64,000 bases of DNA from Eonycteris spelaea (Eukaryota > Chordata > Mammalia > Chiroptera > Pteropodidae), in NCBI GenBank assembly GCA_003508835.1, contig PUFA01000003.1:9897501-9961500 (forward strand), in the 5' to 3' direction. The notes below the pieces were generated by a model. It did no database searches, was not told the DNA's origin, and saw only the letters and a program-made list of their open reading frames with translations. Positions 23,901 through 64,000 of the stretch are shown here, piece by piece (the first letter of the stretch is position 1; each line of letters begins with the position of its first letter). The position numbers were made by a program, and so were the translations under genes.

Positions 23901-24822
23901 TAGAAATTCCCTTTTCAATAGCTTCGCCATTTTATTTTTACTTTAAACTCCTTATACTTACAGATACAATGATGACAGGACAAACAAGTAGGCATATCGA
24001 TTAATAAAAGAATAGCACTTGTCTTACCTCCTGAGTATTTTCATTTGTGTTTCTAGAATACATAAAGTCTTTTCTTGGCTCACTCACAGATTCATTTGTT
24101 TTTCTCCTAAACAGTCGGCTCAATGGGCTCTTTTCGGTGATACTGGGTGGAGTGGAACTGCTAGCATCTTTGGGGAGTTTTCCAGGTTTTAGAGTTTCTA
24201 TGGTCTCTAGAAAGTGAGTTTCTTCAGAAACAGCATTATACACAGTTGAAGTCACTTCACTAGCACCAACAACATCCTTGATTAAAGCATTCCTTCTACC
24301 ATTGGCGTGTTCTGATCGGCGAGATCCTTTCCCCTGACCATTTCTAGGATCTTTACCTGAACTATCAGAGTCATGATCTGGGCAAAGAGGTTTCCGATTA
24401 TTTTTATTGGAAGCAGCATGATTATGGTGAGAGTGATGCTCATGGTCAAGGTGATGCTCATGGTCGGAGTGATGCTCATGGTCGGAGTGATGCTCGTGGT
24501 CGGAGTGATGCTCGTGGTCAGAGTGATGCTCGTGGTCATGGTGTATATGGATTCTTTTAATCTTATCTATGCCTATACTCTGAAGCAACTTTCTGAACCC
24601 TTCAACTGATAAGGAATTATTTTCTCCATAGCGATGGAAAAGTTGCTGTAGATGATGTCGCTGTGTGGTAACTGCCAAATCAACATTAATGCCAGATTCC
24701 CAGTTTGGAATAATTTTTTCAGTGGTCTGAGGGAAAGCAGTTGCTGGTTCTAGTTCACGAAGGGGGTTTGTAACTGACAGGGTGAAGGTCAGGATCAAGA
24801 TTACAGATAAACTCCTCGCCAT
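8776..24822 (-). CDS. SLC39A6: SLC39A6, zinc transporter ZIP6 (whole coding gene, nine coding exons)
   Basis: ZIP6 (LIV-1 subfamily of SLC39) imports zinc into the cytosol across the plasma membrane. Coding exons on the minus strand are 24822-24028, 22567-22384, 21595-21425, 20160-19942, 15603-15498, 14307-13937, 10438-10358, 9914-9724 and 8928-8776, all with GT-AG introns. Order along the protein: signal peptide (1 to about 20), a long extracellular N terminus with a His-rich repeat, a first membrane helix encoded by exon 4, a cytoplasmic His-rich loop in exon 7, [10 protein letters not shown] (about 608-617), and the LIV-1 signature CHELPHELG (about 636-644) in helix 5. The intended product is 757 residues (human 755, from memory). 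Two indels break the frame as written: an extra T in exon 4 (21441-21446), giving a TAG at 20140-20138 after 390 codons, and a 4-base loss in exon 7 near 14040. The start has a good context (G at -3, G at +4). The gene is head-to-head with ELP2. Confidence 0.96.
8929..9723 (-). other. SLC39A6: SLC39A6 intron (last), no feature recognised
   Basis: The donor is GTAAGT at 9723 and the acceptor CTAAG at 8929. The sequence is AT-rich, with no gene or clear repeat. Confidence 0.6.
9724..9914 (-). CDS. SLC39A6: SLC39A6 coding exon encoding helix 5 end to helix 7
   Basis: It encodes residues about 644-707: [20 protein letters not shown], then two hydrophobic helices ([17 protein letters not shown] and [16 protein letters not shown]) ending LVDM. 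The start is split (G|GT) and the end is phase 0, matching neighbours. The frame is intact. Confidence 0.95.
10358..10438 (-). CDS. SLC39A6: SLC39A6 coding exon with the CHELPHELG motif
   Basis: This 81-base exon encodes [18 protein letters not shown] followed by CHELPHELG. In the LIV-1 subfamily this His/Glu-rich motif in helix 5 forms part of the zinc path and resembles a metalloprotease HEXXH site. All key His and Glu residues are present. Acceptor ACACAG and donor GTAAGA are intact. Confidence 0.95.
11025..11115 (+). repeat. MIR-like SINE fragment
   Basis: The + strand reads 'ctccttgggcaagtggttca' and 'ctgccttatctgtaa', close to the MIR core and 3' region. Short and decayed. Confidence 0.55.
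11320..13500 (+). mobile_element. LINE-1 derivative lacking ORF2 (HAL1-like or internally deleted L1)
   Basis: On the + strand a GC-richer 5' part (about 11.32-12.0 kb, 5' UTR-like) leads into a decayed L1 ORF1. Its conserved C-terminal half is still open at 12523-12849, with [34 protein letters not shown] and [13 protein letters not shown], all hallmarks of the L1 ORF1 RNA-binding domain. Further ORF1 codons follow a TAA to about 12945, then some 40 decayed codons that look like the start of ORF2 ('aagtgctccaaccaaaagat ... caaggcccctacatatg'). The sequence then jumps to a bat/laurasiatherian-type L1 3' UTR ('cactgtatgatttcacttat ... ctatatactgaaac'). Essentially all of ORF2 is missing. The outer limits are approximate. 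It is not a host gene. Confidence 0.75.
12523..12849 (+). pseudogene. L1 ORF1 remnant (C-terminal RNA-binding part)
   Basis: This 108-codon open stretch matches the RRM/C-terminal domain of LINE-1 ORF1 protein (motifs [15 protein letters not shown] and [14 protein letters not shown]). It ends in TAA where related copies have a Glu codon, and the ORF1 reading continues beyond. No intact start or N-terminal coiled coil remains in frame, so it is a retroelement relic, not a cellular gene. Confidence 0.8.
13505..13520. repeat. Perfect 16-base palindrome
   Basis: tacctctgcagaggta equals its own reverse complement and lies just past the L1 derivative's 3' end. Confidence 0.85.
13937..14307 (-). 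CDS. SLC39A6: SLC39A6 coding exon with cytoplasmic His-rich loop; 4 bases missing
   Basis: It encodes residues about 492-616: [18 protein letters not shown], an acidic EEEEV stretch, [18 protein letters not shown], a histidine-rich run ([19 protein letters not shown]), then the helix ending [10 protein letters not shown]. The exon is 371 bases where 375 would keep frame. After HSHS, a CAGC unit present in relatives (codons for S-Q-R-Y) is missing near 14040, so the literal frame reads ATLGRS and stops at TAA. The residues beyond the indel ([20 protein letters not shown]) are otherwise well conserved in the shifted frame. Splice sites are intact. Confidence 0.93.
14308..15497 (-). other. SLC39A6: SLC39A6 intron
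   Basis: Donor GTAAGT at 15497, acceptor ACCTAG at 14308. It includes an old L1-like 3' end at about 15.05-15.30 kb. An open frame at 14769-14963 (-) has no recognisable protein. Confidence 0.6.
15050..15300 (+). mobile_element. Old LINE-1 3' end-like fragment (family uncertain)
   Basis: Phrases 'aatttcctgattttgataac', 'aatgtccttttcttaggaaa' and 'ggggtaaagaagcatcgtgt' match a common old mammalian repeat end. A relative occurs in ELP2 intron 2 at about 31.88-32.46 kb. I believe it is an L1M 3' UTR, but the family is not certain. Confidence 0.5.
15498..15603 (-). CDS. SLC39A6: SLC39A6 coding exon (cytoplasmic loop, acidic)
   Basis: It encodes [20 protein letters not shown] and [15 protein letters not shown] (about 457-491): a Lys-rich then Asp/Glu-rich part of the long loop after helix 3. 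Acceptor TTTTAG at 15604, donor GTAAGT at 15497; the last base C joins GA of the next exon to make Arg. Frame intact. Confidence 0.95.
16170..16485 (+). mobile_element. LTR-like fragment, copy A
   Basis: The 3' part has 'ggtctgttgagattcagctt', 'tttggctcaaataaattcta' and an ending 'tatgtcgaca'. The layout (promoter-like T/C-rich part, AATAAA-type signal, CA end) resembles a retroviral LTR. Copy B at about 17.05-17.44 kb shares the 3' pattern. No retroviral genes remain between them. Family not identified; the 5' limit is a guess. Confidence 0.45.
17050..17440 (+). mobile_element. LTR-like fragment, copy B
   Basis: The 3' part carries 'cattgagatttgcttcctgg', 'tttggctcaaataaactcat' and 'gatttggacgtttatattga', paralogous to 16370-16485. 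It is more likely a second solo LTR relic than a functional element. Confidence 0.45.
17636..17960 (+). repeat. Old interspersed repeat related to 1975-3440
   Basis: It contains 'cagtattccaggcagaaaga', 'ggggccagccatgatctgaa', 'gttgtggattttgttataaa' and 'aaattgctctgcctgctcta', the pattern of a widespread older mammalian repeat also seen near 2.1-2.6 kb. Family not certain. Confidence 0.45.
18130..18290 (+). repeat. Ancient L2/MIR-class fragment
   Basis: 'ttgcttatgtgccagttact', 'gacacagcaataaataaaac' and 'tccttacattctagtaaaag' follow the well-known mammalian repeat pattern of a size/abundance phrase. Decayed. Confidence 0.5.
19272..19319. repeat. Perfect 12-base inverted repeat with 24-base loop
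   Basis: Arm gacttgcctgta at 19272-19283 and its exact reverse complement tacaggcaagtc at 19308-19319 could form a hairpin. No target duplication or transposon ends were recognised around it. Confidence 0.8.
19511..19670 (-). mobile_element. Antisense LINE-1 fragment
   Basis: The + strand 'ctttattgaggtatgattga', 'gtatacaactcaatgagttt' and 'gtgaaaccactgccaccatc' match the usual antisense of an L1M 3' region, similar to 50.9 kb in this window. Confidence 0.65.
19942..20160 (-). CDS. SLC39A6: SLC39A6 coding exon (helix 3 and flanks)
   Basis: It encodes [33 protein letters not shown], then the helix [17 protein letters not shown], then [11 protein letters not shown] (about 384-456). 219 bases, phase 0 at both ends. 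Because of the extra T in the previous exon, the literal frame meets TAG at 20140-20138 inside this exon; in the intended frame it is fully open and conserved. Confidence 0.95.
20161..21424 (-). other. SLC39A6: SLC39A6 intron, no feature recognised
   Basis: Donor GTAAGT at 21424, acceptor TTTTAG at 20161. An open frame at 20576-20803 (+) resembles no known protein. No clear repeat. Confidence 0.5.
21425..21595 (-). CDS. SLC39A6: SLC39A6 coding exon (helices 1-2); one extra base
   Basis: It encodes [50 protein letters not shown] and should continue F-L-H-L-L-P-H. The minus strand has GCA, then six T, then GCAC; five T would give that conserved ending and a 170-base exon in phase with its neighbours. 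As written the exon is 171 bases and reads F-F-A-P-S-S-T. Acceptor CAG and donor GTAAGT are intact. Confidence 0.93.
21596..22383 (-). other. SLC39A6: SLC39A6 intron, no feature recognised
   Basis: Donor GTAGAA at 22383, acceptor GCCAG at 21596. AT-rich, no repeat family recognised. Confidence 0.5.
22384..22567 (-). CDS. SLC39A6: SLC39A6 coding exon (extracellular, cysteine-containing)
   Basis: It encodes [60 protein letters not shown], ending in Ile plus one base (about 266-326). Three Cys and two N-glycosylation sequons (NAS, NAT) sit just outside the first helix. Acceptor TTCAG and a slightly weak donor GTAGAA. Frame intact. Confidence 0.94.
22568..24027 (-). other. SLC39A6: SLC39A6 intron, no feature recognised
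   Basis: Donor GTAAGA at 24027, acceptor TTCAG at 22568. Contains small T-rich runs. No gene or firm repeat call. Confidence 0.5.
24028..24822 (-). CDS. SLC39A6: SLC39A6 first coding exon (signal peptide and His-rich ectodomain)
   Basis: It encodes residues 1-265: start [20 protein letters not shown] (signal peptide), then [22 protein letters not shown], a region [20 protein letters not shown], six 6-residue repeats DHEHHS (one Leu variant), [20 protein letters not shown], and a Ser/Thr-rich part ending [10 protein letters not shown]. 795 bases, phase 0. The start has G at -3 and G at +4 and lies nine bases into the exon; no upstream ATG is in the short leader. The His repeats fit zinc sensing or capture by LIV-1 ZIPs. 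Confidence 0.96.
24432..24541 (-). repeat. SLC39A6: Coding minisatellite, about six 18-base units (DHEHHS)n
   Basis: Units such as gaccatgagcatcactccg (minus-strand sense, starting point arbitrary) repeat about six times with few changes; one unit codes Leu instead of Ser. It expands or shrinks in frame by 18-base steps. It is a coding repeat and not a CRISPR array (no spacers). Confidence 0.9.
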
Positions 24823-24831
24823 TGCACCTTC

Positions 24832-26552
24832 CTAGAAAGACAGAAAAAAATTGCTTTCACTTCTAAAACAATTTGAATTAAGAAATCTCATGCCGAAAAC
24901 TGGTGTCTGATCAAATAATCAAGGTTTACACAGCATTATTGAGTGTGGCCAGTGTACTGCTAGGTACTATGGAACTACAATATAGAGGTCTAGAGTCTTA
25001 GACTCTACTCAGCTAAAACATGTGAAACTGGATAGCAGTTGAGCACTAAAGACTGTAAAAAGCAATAGTAATAGTAATTCAGAGACTGAAAAGATGTATG
25101 TGGCCACAGCCATATTGGCAACTTACTGTGTTGAGAACAATAATTCAAGACAAAACCCAATTACCTCTACCACCATCCTCTCGTCATTTCATAAAACAAC
25201 ATTTTAACACCAAAAAGAGTAGATATGGTAATCAGGATAATTCCCATTTAAAATTTTCTTAAAACTACATACTAAGAAATTTAAGGCTTCTTTCCTCCAA
25301 TACCATTCCTCAAACTCACCTAATTTTGCCAGTTTCTTGTGTATGCTTCAGGTTATTTTCTATGCATACTCAAGTATATGTGTACTTTATTTTTATTTTT
25401 TTAACACCTACAGCACCTGGTATTCCTAGGTGATCTCCCATCCAAGTACTAATGAGGCCTGACCCTGCTTGGTTTCCAAGATCAGATGAGATCCGGCACT
25501 TTCAGGGTGGCATGGCCGTAGACTTAGATGTGTACTTAACCACACAAATGGGATCCTTTTTCCCCACTCACAAATGATAACTTTCCATGTCAGTACATAT
25601 AGATCTCATTCTTTTGAATGACTGCATAATAATAGTTCCTTACATAAATTAAACTTCATAAAAATTATATCGCTCTTTTGTTGCTATAAACCAGTGAAAA
25701 TTTTACCACTCAGACACAGACAATGGTGTTTGGAACCAAAGGACTATGTTCCAAAGAGGAGTTAGGAATCGAGTTTAGCTTTGAAAAATAGAATTCGGTT
25801 AAGCTGAGAAAGGTATAGTCCAGATAAGTGGATAGACTCGTATCAGGTCCCCGTAGATGTCTAGCACCTATGATAGATAATAATCATAACCAAACTCTTT
25901 TCTCCCCAGCAAAAGACGCAGAGGTGGGGTTTTGGAGCGACAGGCAAGAGCATGGGGAAACTTAGCTCGCTTTCAGTTCTCCATTGCACCGAGAAAAGCT
26001 GGTAACATCTATTTTACAGGGTGACTGAGGAAACCACATGAATGATGTATGAAGTGCCAAACAATGTCAGCCGTGTTGCACACTGCTGCTTATCATACTG
26101 GAAACAGTAGAAAATGTAAGTATATAAGTACCACACAGCTAGACTCCTGAAAGAACAATCTTGGGGCCTGAAGTTTTAATAGGAAGAAAGAACCATTAAG
26201 AAAATCATTCGGAGGAGAGAGGCATGAGCGGGTGGGTGGGGACAAGCACGGGCAGAAGGTTCGGGGCAGCTCCGTTCGAGCCCTTTCTTCAGGAAGGATG
26301 CTTAAGGCGGTCGCAGACCTGCGGGCGGATCCCCATCCCTGCAAGTCCACGTGTGTTGGAGGAAAAAAGAAAGCCCCAAAAATGACCTGGAGATAGAGGC
26401 GAGTGGAGAAAATGGGAAAGAGGTGCACAACTGCTTCTAAGGGCTTTTTATTTTTAAACACGAATATGAGATGAATACAGACCGTTTCAACAGAAAGTCC
26501 TGCGTTGGACCCCAAACTGGGAAATCAGGCCTCCACTGCCCGCGTGGCCTAC
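24832..26552 (-). other. SLC39A6: SLC39A6 first intron (approximate)
   Basis: Acceptor TTTCTAG at 24832 leads to the short leader GAAGGTGCA before the ATG. The donor is in the CpG-rich region at about 26552 (GTAGGC) or 26588 (GTGAGT). A 5S-SINE lies at 25406-25523. Confidence 0.5.
25406..25523 (-). mobile_element. 5S rRNA-derived SINE, copy 2, with target duplication
   Basis: The minus strand reads as 5S rRNA from 'gtctacggccatgccaccct' through 'aagcagggtcaggcctcatt' to 'ccaggtgctgtagg', followed by an A-rich tail (+ strand T-rich 25388-25402). The element and tail lie between exact 10-base repeats atgtgtactt at 25378-25387 and 25528-25537. The duplication and tail show L1-type retroposition. 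Confidence 0.92.
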
Positions 26553-26830
26553 CTCTCCGCAGCCCCCTCCCGGACCAGCGGGACTCACTCTCCGCGGCCT
26601 TCGCAGTCCCACAGCCCGACCCCGCGTGCTAGCTAGTTCAGTTCCACTCGGGCTGTCCGGAGGGCTCGGAACTGGCCTGTGCTTCTGTCTCTACAAGCCG
26701 CTACAGAGCACGGAGAAGCGGTGGTCTCATCCGCGTGGCTGCCCCTAGCACCGGGTAACGCCACGGAGCCACCGCGAAGCCGCGCCCCACGCGCCCTCGC
26801 CTCCCAGGAGCAGGACAATTACTAATTACC
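26553..26830 (-). other. SLC39A6: Probable noncoding first exon of SLC39A6
   Basis: The minus strand has candidate donors GGAGAG|GTAGGC (exon end 26553) and GGAGA|GTGAGT (exon end 26589) inside the CpG-rich stretch, at the expected distance from coding exon 2. Neither the donor choice nor the transcription start can be fixed from sequence alone. Confidence 0.35.
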
Positions 26831-27444
26831 GCCGCGCGCAGCGCGCCGCCGGGAACCACCGCCTCCGCCGGCCAGACTGCCGAGCATGCGCGGTGCGGCT
26901 TGGAAACCCGTCCCGGGCCGGTGGATCCACGTGTCCGCCTGTTTCCGGGTGCCTGGGAACAGGGGGGGTGAGGGAGGGGCAAAGGTGTGGTCCGAGCGGA
27001 CGGAGAGCGCGGAGACCAGTCGGGGACTCTTTCTTTGAGGCCCTTCGCGTCCCTGTGCCTCTCTGAGGTCCGAGACGCGCTTGCCAAGGCCTCCCTTGGG
27101 CCAGCACCCTTCGCTGCTGGGAGCCCTGGCGTAAGGGGCAGCAGGACGCTCCTGATACCGCCCGGGCACTACCGCTAGTCTTTCTGGAAGGTCCTGAGGT
27201 ACCCCTGGGACGGAGGCCGTGTTTGTACGCTGGGCTACCGCCCAAGCAACAAGAGGTGGCAGCGGCGGCCGGGCACTGAGGGCCATTCGGACCATAGCGG
27301 GGGCGGGGCCGGCGAGGTCAGGGCCACTCCGCCACGCCTCCGGCTGCCTGCGAAACGCGGTGCGGATAACGCCAGCGGGAGAGGCGGCCTTGCGAGTAGT
27401 TCCGCTCAGGGGGCGGAAGTGTGGGTCCTGGTCTCAGCAGCTGA

Positions 27445-63007
<35,563 letters not shown>

Positions 63008-64000
63008 TGGACAATAACTACAAGCATATAATCATTGGTGTTTTAAAATATTTAACATGTAAATGGATAACTGGTCTTTACCTCATAATTTCATTGAGTT
63101 TCATTTTTAAGTCCTGTACCAGTAGTATTAATTTGGGTCACTGACCCTTTGAAATCTAATGAAAGTTATAGATTCTTTTCTCAAAATTGTTACATATGCA
63201 CACACCCTCAGAACCTTGCCCCATACTTCCCAGGGGTTCACACCTGTATCCATGTATTCCAGATTAAGAACCTCTGTTCTTTTTTTATGAACCAAACTTG
63301 CCTCATTTTGTGTTATTTTGGGCCTTCTCTTTTCATATGCCCCTCTTTGGGACATTTCATTATTTATTACCCTCTTCAGAGGAAGGGCACAGAAAATACA
63401 AAGAGGAAAAAAGCCAGATTACTCAATTTCTATTTAAACAGTTTTTGTAAATAGACCACACAAAGTGTGGTCTTGACCCTTTGTTTCTAGTATACACCAA
63501 CCATTTTAGGAATTTGGCAGGCAGTTGGGAGTTTGAACTGCATTCAGTCGTTTCATTTATCCTTTAAAAGTACATAGATTTTTCTCTTGGGGTTTGACTT
63601 AAAGTAGAATATTCTGACATTTAATCTGATGTACGAGCTGAAAAGTAGAGTTCTGAATCATCTGAATTTGTGTGTAATATGACATAAATGAGTCATGAGA
63701 GTTAAAGGATATCCCCCCTAGGAGAATGAGTAGTGGGAGCAGAAGGAAGAAGATGCTAGAAACAATGTCAGGTGTGTCAGCTGAAGTTTGAGAAGTGGTC
63801 AAAAAACTGGGACTTGGGAGTGGGGTTGAGAGAGGTTAAGAGGGTTGTGAGAAGTACTGTGAAGACCAGTGTGAGAGTGGTTTGCCCTGACCCTGGAGTC
63901 ACCTGCCAAATTAGCCACTGAATGTACATTATCTACAGAAAGAAGGGAGGAGTTTATGCAATTATCTAACATGACATCTTACTTTCAAAGGAATTAAGTG
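63008..64000 (+). other. ELP2: ELP2 3' UTR and downstream sequence
   Basis: The 3' UTR begins here. No canonical AATAAA was spotted before the window end, so its end is not located; it may use a variant signal or lie beyond. Human MOCOS follows ELP2, but no MOCOS exon is seen. Confidence 0.5.

Noticed and set aside
24432..24541. CRISPR-like repeat
   Set aside because: Units are contiguous without spacers and code in frame for DHEHHS.
24373..24609. Open frame of repeated V-M-L-M-V-G on the + strand
   Set aside because: It is the antisense of the ZIP6 histidine minisatellite; no homology or gene structure.
8776..24822. SLC39A6 as a true pseudogene
   Set aside because: Introns, splice sites and codons are intact; only short indels interfere, so it is kept as a gene with probable sequence errors.

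Overview
The window is vertebrate nuclear DNA: long introns with GT-AG junctions, a CpG-island promoter, and LINE-1, MIR and hAT relics. No Alu or B1/B2 SINE is recognisable. Four short repeats are derived from 5S rRNA, and three of them sit between direct repeats with an A-rich 3' end, so they are retroposed SINEs rather than 5S genes. 5S-derived SINEs are known from fruit bats (Pteropodidae), so a megabat is the best guess, by inference.

Layout. 1-7.7 kb is intergenic and repeat-rich (LINE-1 pieces, a long older repeat interrupted by a 5S-SINE, an L2 end). 7.7-26.8 kb is SLC39A6 (zinc transporter ZIP6) on the minus strand; all nine coding exons can be assigned, with the ATG at 24822 and the stop at 8776. 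26.5-27.5 kb is a GC- and CpG-rich shared promoter. 27.46-63.0 kb is ELP2 (Elongator subunit 2) on the plus strand; all 22 coding exons can be assigned, ATG at 27457, stop at 63007. 63.0-64.0 kb is ELP2 3' UTR or downstream sequence. The head-to-head SLC39A6/ELP2 order is the one known in human 18q12. The two genes are functionally unrelated (zinc import at membranes; tRNA wobble-uridine modification) and appear to share only a promoter.

The most notable observation is that both otherwise well conserved genes are broken as written. SLC39A6 has one extra T in exon 4 and a 4-base loss in exon 7; ELP2 has two separate 1-base losses in exon 11. All splice sites and the remaining coding sequence look intact, and the exon lengths return to the family lengths (757 and 826 residues) once the indels are discounted. 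Residual assembly error is more likely than loss of two conserved genes, but real polymorphism cannot be excluded from one sequence. 

I found no CRISPR array, operon, phage-like element or new multi-gene system. Noncoding points of interest are the 5S-SINEs, two hAT elements with nearly intact 8-base target duplications, an ORF2-less LINE-1 derivative, an LTR-like pair, and a 21-base exon fragment repeated in an ELP2 intron.
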